Of a stretch of DNA of 64,000 nucleotides, positions 27,597 to 36,289 are shown piece after piece. Made by a program: the position numbers and the translations under genes. The stretch comes from Rhabdochlamydiaceae bacterium (GTDB lineage: Bacteria; Chlamydiota; Chlamydiia; Chlamydiales; Rhabdochlamydiaceae): contig JAIETG010000021.1 of the NCBI GenBank assembly GCA_019745395.1, forward strand, positions 25,887-89,886, given 5' to 3'. The notes beneath the pieces are model-generated. The model was not told the DNA's origin. It saw nothing but the letters and a program-made list of their open reading frames with translations, and ran no database searches. The number at the start of each line of letters is the position of its first letter. Position 1 is the stretch's first letter.

Positions 27597-28820
27597 TTGG
27601 AATTTTTCATCGTGTTGCTATTTTTATTTGGTTTTTTACAAAAAGCTTTTTCTCTTCAGATTCCATCGGCTTTTTTCTATTCTTCCACCCGTATGATTTT
27701 AGCCGCCTTTACTTCTTTATTTTTTATTCTTTTTCTCGGCCCATGGTTCATTCGGAAACTTTCCAGTCTGAAAGCTAGCAACTCAATTCGTGTAGAAGAT
27801 TGTCCTCCTCTTGCTGAGCTTCACAAAAAGAAAAAAGATACTCCTACGATGGGAGGAATTCTGATTTTGAGCTCGATGTTGGTTTCTTTATTTCTTTGGA
27901 TGGATTTACATGCGATTTTTACCTGGATTCTTTTTCTAACAACGATTTGGATTGGCGGGATCGGCGCTTATGATGATTATCTAAAACTTAAATACAAAAA
28001 CTCCAAAGGACTTCGAGCGAGAAAAAAGATGTTATTGCAAGGTGTTTTTGCTCTTTTACTTGCGTTATATCTTTTAGTTCCCTCTATTAGCCAGTCTCTT
28101 TCCAGAGGAAATTGGCTCGCAGCTCCGATAGCCAAACAACAGATTTTCGTAGAAGGTAAAGAGGAAATTCAGACGCTATCTTTATCAGACTATTCGTGTA
28201 GATATTATATGCCCTTTTGCAAGGATCCAGTTTTTATCCTAAAAGGAGGAGCTATCCTTTTAGGCTTTCTTTTGACTTGGTTTGTGGTCACAGGTTCCTC
28301 TAATGCTGTAAATTTAACCGATGGTTTGGATGGTCTGGCATCTGGGTGTTTAATCATGGTAGCTGCCGTGATGGCTATTGTTGCGTTTTTTTCCAACAAT
28401 ATTGAACTCTCTAGTTACTTAAATATTTTATATATTGAAGGGAGCGGAGAGATTGCGATCTACTTATTTGCTTTGGTGGGAGCTTGTTTAGGTTTCTTGT
28501 GGTTCAACGGAAGTCCCGCAGAAATTTTCATGGGAGATACCGGATCGCTGACTTTAGGAGCTATTTTGGGGGTAAGTTCCATTTTGCTCCGAAGGGAGTT
28601 CTTATTTGCTCTGACCGGGGGGATTTTTATTGCAGAAACGCTTTCTGTCATTTTGCAGGTGGGAAGATATAAAATGTGTCGAAAGCGCGTGTTTTTATGC
28701 GCCCCGTTACACCATCATTTTGAGTATAAGGGATGGCCTGAAACGAAAGTTGTTTTACGTTTTTGGATTATCAGCTTATTGCTGTGTTTATTAGGCGTTG
28801 TCTCTTTAAAACTGCAGTAG
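27597..28820 (+). CDS. mraY: Phospho-N-acetylmuramoyl-pentapeptide-transferase
   Basis: 407-residue integral membrane enzyme that forms lipid I. Motifs: HKKKKDTPTMGGILIL, YDDYLKL, NLTDGLDGLASG, FMGDTGSLTLGA and HHHFEYKGWPETKVV. The family is usually about 360 residues; the extra length is an insertion at about residues 160-210 (NWLAAPIAKQQIFVEGKEE...) in a loop between TM helices. The start is a TTG (27597), as the only upstream ATG is blocked by a stop; a GTG at 27612 is an alternative. Confidence 0.94.
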   Translation: MEFFIVLLFLFGFLQKAFSLQIPSAFFYSSTRMILAAFTSLFFILFLGPWFIRKLSSLKASNSIRVEDCPPLAELHKKKKDTPTMGGILILSSMLVSLFLWMDLHAIFTWILFLTTIWIGGIGAYDDYLKLKYKNSKGLRARKKMLLQGVFALLLALYLLVPSISQSLSRGNWLAAPIAKQQIFVEGKEEIQTLSLSDYSCRYYMPFCKDPVFILKGGAILLGFLLTWFVVTGSSNAVNLTDGLDGLASGCLIMVAAVMAIVAFFSNNIELSSYLNILYIEGSGEIAIYLFALVGACLGFLWFNGSPAEIFMGDTGSLTLGAILGVSSILLRREFLFALTGGIFIAETLSVILQVGRYKMCRKRVFLCAPLHHHFEYKGWPETKVVLRFWIISLLLCLLGVVSLKLQ

Positions 28821-28827
28821 GCTCTTT

Positions 28828-30069
28828 ATGAAAAAAAAAGCATTAGTTGTTGGTTGGGGCGTTAGTGGAAAAGCGGCAGCTCTTTTTTTGCTTTCCCTCG
28901 GATATGAGGTTTGTGCAGCAGATCGTAAAATACCAGAGCATCTTTTGCAGGATGTGCAGTTTTTCCAAGAAAAAGAAGTGGGTGCTTTAGATCAGTTTTC
29001 CTTATTAGTTTTATCTCCAGGAGTTCCTTTAACTCATTTTTTGCCTGTACAAGCACAAAAAGATGGGGTCGAAATAGTCGGAGAGGCAGAACTTGCTTTT
29101 AGGTATCTTCGACAAAAAGCGGTAGCCATCACAGGCACTAACGGAAAAACGACAGTGACTTCTCTTGTAGAGCATGTATTGAGATCATGTGGTAAAAAAG
29201 CTAAAGCAGTAGGAAATATCGGAACGGCGCTTACAGAGTATGCCCTTAAAGCAGATCCAGAAGAAATTGCTGTTGTTGAGCTCAGCTCATATCAATTAGA
29301 GACCTTAGAGTCTTCTCCTTTTATGGCTGCAGTTCTTTTGAATATTACCCCAGATCACTTGGATCGTTATCCTAGCTTAGAAGAGTATGCTCAAGCCAAA
29401 GTAAAGATCGAAAAAAGTCTTCAGCCTCAAGGAACTCTCTATGTTTATGAGGAGGCTGCTAAAGAGTACTCATCTCTTTTTACGAAGCCTTTTGTCTCCT
29501 TTATAGGAGAATCTGATTGGATTCCCTTAGAAGGACATGAACTTGTCAATGCGACAGCAGCTTCGCTTTTATGCGCAAAATTTGGTGTTACCAAGCCAGA
29601 GTTTGCTCAAGCTTTACAGACATTTCAAAAGCCTTTCCATCGTATTGAATTCGTAAAAGAAATTGCAGGAGTGCAGTACTACGATGATAGCAAGGGGACT
29701 AATGTAGATGCTGTGATTAAGGCTGTAGCTTCTATGAAAGGGTCCGTTGTTTTGATTGCGGGAGGAGTTGATAAGGGATCTTCTTATTTACCTTGGAAAG
29801 AAGCTTTTCAAGGAAAAGTGAAGAGCTTATTAGTCATAGGGGAATCTGCGAAAAAGATAGAAGAAGAGCTTAACTCGTCTTTTTCGATAAATGTGTTAGC
29901 GTCTTTAGAAGATGCCGTACGAAAGGCTGCAAAAATAGCCGAATCTGGAGATTGCGTACTTCTTTCTCCAGGTTGCTCCAGTTTTGATATGTTTCGAGAT
30001 TATGTGCACAGAGGTCAAGAGTTTCAACGCTATGTATGTTCATTAGAAGAAAGGAGGGAACTATCATGA
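28828..30069 (+). CDS. murD: UDP-N-acetylmuramoylalanine--D-glutamate ligase
   Basis: 413 residues. N-terminal Rossmann domain (VVGWGVSGKAAALFL), P-loop TGTNGKTTVT at about 101-110, LSSYQLE, NITPDHLDRY, and YYDDSKGTNVDAVIKA then AGGVDKG in the C-terminal domain. Adds D-glutamate to UDP-MurNAc-L-Ala. Starts 8 bases after mraY; its TGA overlaps the ATG of the next gene (ATGA), indicating coupled translation. Confidence 0.95.
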   Translation: MKKKALVVGWGVSGKAAALFLLSLGYEVCAADRKIPEHLLQDVQFFQEKEVGALDQFSLLVLSPGVPLTHFLPVQAQKDGVEIVGEAELAFRYLRQKAVAITGTNGKTTVTSLVEHVLRSCGKKAKAVGNIGTALTEYALKADPEEIAVVELSSYQLETLESSPFMAAVLLNITPDHLDRYPSLEEYAQAKVKIEKSLQPQGTLYVYEEAAKEYSSLFTKPFVSFIGESDWIPLEGHELVNATAASLLCAKFGVTKPEFAQALQTFQKPFHRIEFVKEIAGVQYYDDSKGTNVDAVIKAVASMKGSVVLIAGGVDKGSSYLPWKEAFQGKVKSLLVIGESAKKIEEELNSSFSINVLASLEDAVRKAAKIAESGDCVLLSPGCSSFDMFRDYVHRGQEFQRYVCSLEERRELS

Positions 30070-30797
30070 CGCGCAGGGATACGATATTAGTGGCAGCGCT
30101 CGTCAATGCAGGACTATTAATAGTCTTGTTTGTCAGTGCTTTAAAAAGTTCAGAAGATACAGAAAAAGTAGTTGTAAAAAAGAGCGTACCAGAACCAGCT
30201 CATCGTGAAGTGATTGCCTATAATGAGCCGAAAAAAATTGCAGGGGATGAAGTGGATTTGGTTCTCAAACAATATGCTCAACCAGATCCTTTACAGTTGC
30301 CTGTTGTTGCAGAGGTGCCAGCAGCTCCGAATTTTGTAGAAGATTTACAGGGAATTGTGCAAGCAGCGCCAGTTGTAGCAGTAGCTCCAACACCTGCACC
30401 GACACCAGCTCCAGCTTTTGCAGCAGCTCCAGCTCCAACAACTGCATCTTGGACGGAAGTAAAAGTAAAAAAAGGGGACGTGTTAGAAAAGATCGCTCGT
30501 CAACATCACACAACTGTTACAGAGATAATGAAAGCCAACCATCTTTCTTCGACACAGCTTAAGATTGGGCAAGTGCTCAAGATATCTACTTCTTCCAAAG
30601 AAGTTTCAGCTCCTAAGGTGGAGACTGCAGTGCTCGATTCTGCTCCTTCAAAATTTTATACTGTAAAATCTGGAGATAGCCCTTGGACTATTGCTGTAAA
30701 AAATCATATGAAGGTTGAAGAACTTCTTAAGCTCAATAACATGACGGAAGAAAAAGCTAGAAAATTACGGCCTGGAGACCAAATCCGGATTCGGTAA
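30066..30797 (+). CDS. Membrane-anchored protein with two LysM domains
   Basis: 243 residues from the ATG at 30066, preceded by GGAGGG; an earlier in-frame ATG at 30036 lies within murD and lacks such a site. One N-terminal TM helix (ILVAALVNAGLLIVLFVSAL), a Pro/Ala-rich linker, then LysM repeats at about 137-185 (VKKGDVLEKIARQHHTTVTE) and 195-243 (VKSGDSPWTIAVKNHMKVEE). LysM binds peptidoglycan glycan chains. No catalytic domain is present. In Chlamydia an NlpD-like gene occupies the same place between murD and ftsW. Confidence 0.87.
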   Translation: MTRRDTILVAALVNAGLLIVLFVSALKSSEDTEKVVVKKSVPEPAHREVIAYNEPKKIAGDEVDLVLKQYAQPDPLQLPVVAEVPAAPNFVEDLQGIVQAAPVVAVAPTPAPTPAPAFAAAPAPTTASWTEVKVKKGDVLEKIARQHHTTVTEIMKANHLSSTQLKIGQVLKISTSSKEVSAPKVETAVLDSAPSKFYTVKSGDSPWTIAVKNHMKVEELLKLNNMTEEKARKLRPGDQIRIR

Positions 30798-30799
30798 AT

Positions 30800-31909
30800 A
30801 TGAGAGATAAAAAAGGACTGGCTTTATTGCTATGTGTTTCGCTGCTCTTCATCATGGGACTTCTCATGGTGTTTAATACCACAGCGGCTGAAGTGCTGGA
30901 TCGTGCGATCGATAGAGATATTCATTATGCTTTTGTCAGACAGCTTTTATATGCTGTTGTAGGCTTTTTGTGTGCACTTGGTGTGTGGTTTATAGGATAT
31001 CAAACACTGCTTAAGATGAGCGGTCCTCTTTTAATTTTTTTTTCCTTTTTACTTGTTTTGGTTTTTCTTCCCAAAGTGGGCCTCCAAATCAACGGGGCTC
31101 ATCGTTGGATCAATGTATTTGGTAATTCCTTTCAACCCTCAGAATTTGTCAAATATTTAATCCCTATGTACTACGTCCAAAAAGTGACTATGTCTGCAGA
31201 ACCGATTAAGTTTTCCGCATTCTTGCGATTGATGGGGCTTTTCATTATTCCTATGGGACTTATTTTATTAGAACCTGACAATGGAACGGTTTTCATAATA
31301 GGTTGTAGCCTTATGGTCTTGTTTCTTTTAACAAGATTACGATGGACCTATTGGTTGCTACCTTTTCTTGCAGCTGTATTTTTAGGTGGACTTGTTGCCT
31401 CTCAGATGCAGCATGTTCCTGATAGAATCCGCTCTTTTATGCATCCAGAAGCAGATCTTTTAGGAAAAGGACACCAACCATATCAATCTAAAATTGCTAC
31501 AGGATCTGGAGGACTTTTAGGGAAAGGACTCGGGGAAAGTTTGCAAAAGATGAATTATTTGCCGGAGGCAAGGAGCGATTATATCGCAGCTATTTTTGCA
31601 GAAGAATTTGGTTTTGTGGGAATTTGCTTGATGATTTTAGTATACATGGTTATTGGATTTTTAGGTTTTTCCATTGCTATGTCTTGTTCTCATCTGTCCT
31701 CTTTTTATCTCGTCTCTTTATTTGTTTTTTTAATCTGTTTTCAAGCTTTTCTCAATTTAGGGGTTGTATCAGGTCTTCTTCCCAGTAAAGGCATTAACTT
31801 GCCTTTCTTTAGTCAGGGAGGTTCTTGTTTGCTTTCCCATTTCATTGTAATTAGTCTTATTTTAAATATTCACAAAGAAAACGTACAATCTTATGGACCT
31901 ACAATCTAA
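30800..31909 (+). CDS. ftsW: Lipid II polymerase/division protein FtsW
   Basis: 369-residue SEDS-family membrane protein with about 10 TM helices. Characteristic segments: NGAHRWINVFGNSFQPSEFVK, IATGSGGLLGKGLGES, YLPEARSDYIAAIFAEEFGF, and LPSKGINLPFFSQGGS near the C-terminus. It polymerises glycan strands at the division site. It starts 2 bases after the LysM gene stop and overlaps murG by 17 bases. Confidence 0.94.
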   Translation: MRDKKGLALLLCVSLLFIMGLLMVFNTTAAEVLDRAIDRDIHYAFVRQLLYAVVGFLCALGVWFIGYQTLLKMSGPLLIFFSFLLVLVFLPKVGLQINGAHRWINVFGNSFQPSEFVKYLIPMYYVQKVTMSAEPIKFSAFLRLMGLFIIPMGLILLEPDNGTVFIIGCSLMVLFLLTRLRWTYWLLPFLAAVFLGGLVASQMQHVPDRIRSFMHPEADLLGKGHQPYQSKIATGSGGLLGKGLGESLQKMNYLPEARSDYIAAIFAEEFGFVGICLMILVYMVIGFLGFSIAMSCSHLSSFYLVSLFVFLICFQAFLNLGVVSGLLPSKGINLPFFSQGGSCLLSHFIVISLILNIHKENVQSYGPTI

Positions 31910-32993
31910 AAAAATTCTCATTGCTGCTGGGGGGACAGGAGGCCATCTTTTCCCTGCTCAAGCACTAGCTCAGCAGCTACAGACAAAAGAGTGCGACGTT
32001 CTTTTTATGGGAAAAGGACTGAGTGAAAATGCGTATTTTCATAAAGAGCGTTTTGCAAGCCTTTCTATTGACGCTGCAACGCCTCTTCGTAAAAAGGCTT
32101 TACAAAAAGCTCTAGCATTCGTTTCTTTAGGCAAAGGTGTTATTCAAGCCTGGCAAGGGATTCGAGAGTTTGATCCAGAGCTTGTTGTAGGATTTGGAAG
32201 TTTTCATAGCTTTCCTGTACTAGTTGCGGCTTTTTTACGAGGAATTCCTTTTGTTTTATTTGAGTCCAATTCTATCCCAGGGAAGGTTAATCGTCTTTTT
32301 TCTCGTTACGCGCTGTTTTCTGGAATTGTGTTTCCTAAAGCAAAAAAACGGATGAAGGGGATTTGCAAAGAAGTAAGTATGCCTTTTTGGGGAGAGAAGA
32401 TAGATCAAAAAATAGCACAGAAAGAGGCTCTTTCTTATTTTCCTTTGAAGGAAAACTGTTTTACTATACTCGTTTTTGGAGGATCTCAAGGAGCTGTGTC
32501 TCTAAATCCCATAGTGGCAGAGGCAATTGGGCAGTTACATCGAGAGAAGGGCCCAATTCAAGTGATTCACTTAACCGGCAGTGCGGATTCCTCAGAAAAA
32601 ATTAGCAAGATGTACCAGGATCATGATGTTTACGCTGTGGTAAAACCTTTTGAACAAAAAATGTATTTGGCCTGGGCTTGCTCTGATTTAGCAATCTGCA
32701 GAGCTGGCGCTGCAACTTTAGCGGAGATTATGCATTTTGAAGTTCCCTCTGTTTTGATTCCGTATCCAGCTGCAGCAGATCAACATCAGAAAGAAAATGC
32801 CCTCTTTATGCAAGAAGTTGTGAAGGGCTCTTTTTGTTTAGAGCAGAGTCAATTGACAAGTCAAAAGCTTTTTTCCGTACTTGCAAAGTGTGATTTACAA
32901 GAAATGAAACGCTCTATTTCTCTTTTTTCGGAGCAAAAAACTAAAAAAGAACTTATCGATTGCATTGATGAATATTGGTCTTCTAAGGAGTAA
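31893..32993 (+). CDS. murG: UDP-GlcNAc--undecaprenyl-PP-MurNAc-pentapeptide GlcNAc transferase
   Basis: 366 residues, GT28 fold. Membrane-binding/acceptor loop AAGGTGGHLFPA at about 11-22, VGFGSFHSFPVLVAA, LFESNSIPGKVN, donor-site VFGGSQGAVSLNP and RAGAATLAEIMHFEVPSVLIPYP. Converts lipid I to lipid II. Start codon lies inside the end of ftsW; ends 2 bases before murC. Confidence 0.95.
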   Translation: MDLQSKKILIAAGGTGGHLFPAQALAQQLQTKECDVLFMGKGLSENAYFHKERFASLSIDAATPLRKKALQKALAFVSLGKGVIQAWQGIREFDPELVVGFGSFHSFPVLVAAFLRGIPFVLFESNSIPGKVNRLFSRYALFSGIVFPKAKKRMKGICKEVSMPFWGEKIDQKIAQKEALSYFPLKENCFTILVFGGSQGAVSLNPIVAEAIGQLHREKGPIQVIHLTGSADSSEKISKMYQDHDVYAVVKPFEQKMYLAWACSDLAICRAGAATLAEIMHFEVPSVLIPYPAAADQHQKENALFMQEVVKGSFCLEQSQLTSQKLFSVLAKCDLQEMKRSISLFSEQKTKKELIDCIDEYWSSKE

Positions 32994-32995
32994 TT

Positions 32996-34360
32996 ATGAC
33001 GAAACATTCTAAGTATCATTTTATCGGTATTGGGGGGATAGGCATGAGCGCTCTTGCTCGTGTTGCTTTGCAAAAAGGAAAAGCGGTTTCAGGAAGTGAC
33101 GCTAGGGAATCTGCTATATTGGCAGCCTTGCGCAATGAAGGTGCTCAGGTCAGTATCGGTCATGATGCTACGCAAGTGCCACAAGATAGCTGTGTAGTTT
33201 ATAGTACGGATATTTCGGAAACCAATCCCGAGAAGCAAGAGGCTCAGAAACTAGGCCTCCCTCTTTATCACCGCTCCCATTGTTTGGATGAGCTTATGCA
33301 AGATTTTCATCCGTTGCTTGTTACAGGGACTCATGGAAAAACCACGACCTCATCTCTTTTAGCTCATGTTTTGAAATATCTTCAGCAAGATCCGGGCTAT
33401 GCTATTGGAGGTCTCGTACAGAGCTTACATAGTAATGGGGGATGGGGGAAGGGAAAATATTTCGTAGCAGAGGCAGACGAAAGTGACCGTTCCTTCCTAG
33501 TATATTCCCCTTTTGGAGCGATTGTAACAAACATTGGACTGGATCATTTAAATTACTGGAACACGGAACAAGAACTGATCCAAGGATTTTTTAAATTTTA
33601 TCAGAAGGTACAGGAAAAAAAACTATTCTTTTGGTGTTTTGAAGATTCACGCTTATCTTCTTTATCTCTGGAAGGAACTAGTTATGGATTTTCTTCTCAA
33701 GCAGCCCTTTGTATCGAAAATGTTTCTTATCGAGGATGGAATAGCCATTTTTCGATCCGCTTAGATGGACATTTTTATCCCGATATTCATATTCCAATGA
33801 TAGGAAAGCATAATGTGCTTAATGCCTCTGCTGTATGGGGTCTTTGTATTCGTCTTGGTTTGCCAGAAGAAGATATTCGCAGAGCCTTTCAAACATTTCA
33901 AGGCGTTGGAAGAAGGGTTGAAAAAAAAGGAGAGGTGCGTAGTATTGCCGTTTATGACGACTACGGACACCATCCTACAGAAATTTCTGCTACCTTAGAG
34001 GCTTTAAAGATTGCATCGGCAGGACGAAGACTGGTCGTTGCTTTTCAACCCCATCGCTTTACTAGAACGAGAGATTCTTTTCATGAGTTTGCTCCAGCTT
34101 TACAAAAAGCGGATGTAATTGTTCTAACGGATATTTATAGCGCTGGAGAGGCCCCCATTGAAGGAATCGATGCGAAGAGCTTGTATGCAACCTTAGTAGA
34201 AAAAAAAGGTTGTCCGCATTCTTGCTATGTTCCCAAGGAACATCTTTTAGAAACTCTGGTAAGGGTTGTATGCCCAGGAGATGTATTTGTTTCTATGGGC
34301 GCTGGAGATATTACGCAGATTGGATCTAAGCTTTTACAAACATTGGACGAAAATTTATGA
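32996..34360 (+). CDS. murC: UDP-N-acetylmuramate--L-alanine ligase, not fused to Ddl
   Basis: 454 residues. Motifs: GIGGIGMSALARV at the N-terminus, P-loop TGTHGKTTTSSL near 110-121, AEADESDRSFL, NIGLDHLNYW, YDDYGHHPTEI and FQPHRFTRT. In Chlamydia murC is fused to ddlA as one polypeptide; here the frame ends after the ligase C-terminal domain and overlaps the next gene by 4 bases (ATGA). No ddl is found in this window. Confidence 0.95.
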   Translation: MTKHSKYHFIGIGGIGMSALARVALQKGKAVSGSDARESAILAALRNEGAQVSIGHDATQVPQDSCVVYSTDISETNPEKQEAQKLGLPLYHRSHCLDELMQDFHPLLVTGTHGKTTTSSLLAHVLKYLQQDPGYAIGGLVQSLHSNGGWGKGKYFVAEADESDRSFLVYSPFGAIVTNIGLDHLNYWNTEQELIQGFFKFYQKVQEKKLFFWCFEDSRLSSLSLEGTSYGFSSQAALCIENVSYRGWNSHFSIRLDGHFYPDIHIPMIGKHNVLNASAVWGLCIRLGLPEEDIRRAFQTFQGVGRRVEKKGEVRSIAVYDDYGHHPTEISATLEALKIASAGRRLVVAFQPHRFTRTRDSFHEFAPALQKADVIVLTDIYSAGEAPIEGIDAKSLYATLVEKKGCPHSCYVPKEHLLETLVRVVCPGDVFVSMGAGDITQIGSKLLQTLDENL

Positions 34361-35178
34361 AAGACAGTCCAGAGCTGCCGGTTTGGCAGTCTGTCTTATG
34401 GATTATAGGGTCGAGCCTTCTCATCTCAGGAGGGGGCTATCGCTATCTGCATAAAAAACCTGTAAAAATGGAATCTCCTTTGTTGCAGATTTCCTATATT
34501 GTTCAAACAGGGCTACAAAAAGAAGTTTTGCACGCAGATTATCTTGCAGAACTTTTGGGGCTTTCTTTTGATAATCCGACTCAGCTTTCGGATTTTGATG
34601 AGGAATCTGCTCAAAAAGCCCTTTTATCCTCTGCTATTATTAAAGAAGCTTCTGTTAAAAAAATTCTGCCCAATATGGTTTATATTGACTATTCAGTCAG
34701 AAAGCCTATGGGATGGATCGCAGATTTTGTCAACACGGCGATTGATCAAGAAGGTTATGTGTTTCCTGTTAGTCCCTTTTTTTCTCCCAAAAAACTTCCT
34801 GAATTCTATTTGGGTAAAGAGGGGCTTGTTGAAGCTTTTCAAGGAAAAGACCCTGCCTTTGCTTTTCCTTTGCAAGGAAGATACATAGACCTGGCTTATA
34901 ATGTGTTAGATCTTTTCCAAAAACAGGGGAATGAGTCTTTTACTATTAAAAGAATTGATGTATCTCAAGCCTTTTATCCCACTTTAGGAAAGCGGGGGAT
35001 TGTTGTTCTTATAGAAAATGGCAATAATTCTTTGCATTTTTTACGAATGAGTACGGCTCATGTGGCAAAAGAAGTGGCTAACTACTTGAATTTACGTCCT
35101 CATCTTGAGGAAACGGACTTAGGAAAGGATCAGAGAGTCATTGACTTACGTCTTCCTCAACTTGCTTTTGTAGATTGA
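34357..35178 (+). CDS. ftsQ: FtsQ/DivIB-like division protein
   Basis: 273 residues: short cytoplasmic N-terminus, one TM helix (about 12-30), then an extracytoplasmic part whose layout fits POTRA plus beta domain (SSAIIKEASVKKILPNMVYIDYSVRKPMGWIADF, then VDQEGYVFP-like AIDQEGYVFPVSP). The phrase that links a substrate-like pair of strands to a DQEG turn is common in FtsQ. It ends the murF-murC run, where FtsQ is often encoded. Starts by ATGA overlap with murC. Sequence conservation is low in this family, so the call relies on topology and position. Confidence 0.72.
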   Translation: MKDSPELPVWQSVLWIIGSSLLISGGGYRYLHKKPVKMESPLLQISYIVQTGLQKEVLHADYLAELLGLSFDNPTQLSDFDEESAQKALLSSAIIKEASVKKILPNMVYIDYSVRKPMGWIADFVNTAIDQEGYVFPVSPFFSPKKLPEFYLGKEGLVEAFQGKDPAFAFPLQGRYIDLAYNVLDLFQKQGNESFTIKRIDVSQAFYPTLGKRGIVVLIENGNNSLHFLRMSTAHVAKEVANYLNLRPHLEETDLGKDQRVIDLRLPQLAFVD

Positions 35179-35199
35179 ATGTGACTTTTGTGCTATAAT
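35171..35199 (+). promoter_or_regulatory. Candidate promoter of the GDPD gene
   Basis: Perfect TATAAT at 35194-35199 with an extended -10 TGC before it; the -35 candidate TAGATT at 35171-35176 (17-base spacer) is weak. It overlaps the last codons of ftsQ. Confidence 0.45.
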
Positions 35200-35263
35200 T
35201 AGCTGTAAATTAAATTAATTATTAGTTAATTTATATTTATACTTATTATTGCATTGGAAGATT

Positions 35264-36190
35264 GTGAAAATTACAATTCGCGCTTTATTATTTTCTTTAG
35301 TTTGCTTTCTTCCTTGTAGTGGGTTTTCTCAAGGGCTAGAAGTGCAAGGGCATCGCGGCTATCGCGCGCTTCATCCGGAAAATACTCTTCCGGCTTTTGC
35401 GGCAGCAATAGAAGCGGGAGCGGATACTATAGAGCTCGATATTTTGGCGACAGCGGACAATCAATTAGTGATCCATCACGATTTTTTTATTAATAAGAAT
35501 CTTTGTGTTTATTTAGATGGTAGTGCTGTTACTAAAGAGGTATTAGTTCGTTCTCTGACTTTAGAGCAATTGAAGAAGCTCGATGCTGGGGTGAAATCCA
35601 ACCCTTTATTCCCATCTCAAGCTTCCGTTCCAGGAACCCAGATCCCTGCTTTGCAAGAACTTTTCGATTTTATCAATGCATCTTCTCATCCTCATGCAAA
35701 AAAAATCCGATTGAATTTAGAGATCAAAAGAGATTTACGCTTTCCTGAGTGGACTTTGTCTCCATCTGAGATGGCTGAGTCTATCACAAAACAAGTAAAA
35801 CAAAACGGTTTTGAAGGCAGAGTCTATTACTCTTCTTTTGATCCTGAAATCTTAGCGGCTATACGCCATACAGATCCATCGGCTAGTACAGGGCTAATTT
35901 TTGAAGGATTGAGCTTAGAAGTGGTAAGGTTGCTTCATCCTGAGGCTGAAATGGAGTTTTTACTCCAAATCGCTTCGCTTTTGCAAGTGAATGTTCTTTC
36001 TCCTAGCCATGAGCTATTACATGGAAAAGAAGAAGTGCTTTCCTGGCAAAATAAGGGGTTTCGTGTCATTCCTTGGACCGTAAATGATCCCAAAAGATGG
36101 GGAGAATTAATTGAGATGGGAGTCAACGGGATCATCTGTGATGATCCTCAAGCACTTCTTCAGTATTTCAAGGAGTATTCTAAGCCTTAA
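35264..36190 (+). CDS. Secreted glycerophosphodiester phosphodiesterase
   Basis: Sec signal peptide (KITIRALLFSLVCFLPCSGFSQ) followed by a complete GDPD TIM-barrel. The catalytic block is GHRGYRALHPENTLPAFAAA, then ELDILATADNQLVIHHD, NLEIK, and the C-terminal VIPWTVNDPKRW. It cleaves glycerophosphodiesters to glycerol-3-phosphate and an alcohol in the periplasm. I start at GTG 35264, where GGAAG lies just upstream; TTG at 35249 would extend the N-terminus by five residues (MHWKI). Confidence 0.92.
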   Translation: MKITIRALLFSLVCFLPCSGFSQGLEVQGHRGYRALHPENTLPAFAAAIEAGADTIELDILATADNQLVIHHDFFINKNLCVYLDGSAVTKEVLVRSLTLEQLKKLDAGVKSNPLFPSQASVPGTQIPALQELFDFINASSHPHAKKIRLNLEIKRDLRFPEWTLSPSEMAESITKQVKQNGFEGRVYYSSFDPEILAAIRHTDPSASTGLIFEGLSLEVVRLLHPEAEMEFLLQIASLLQVNVLSPSHELLHGKEEVLSWQNKGFRVIPWTVNDPKRWGELIEMGVNGIICDDPQALLQYFKEYSKP

Positions 36191-36289
36191 TTCTAAGGAT
36201 TATTTGTTGATTGTAAAATGATCTTTCTTGTTATTTATTCGATTTATTATTAGGATTATTGCATCAATCATGTTTTTTTAGTGTGTTTT

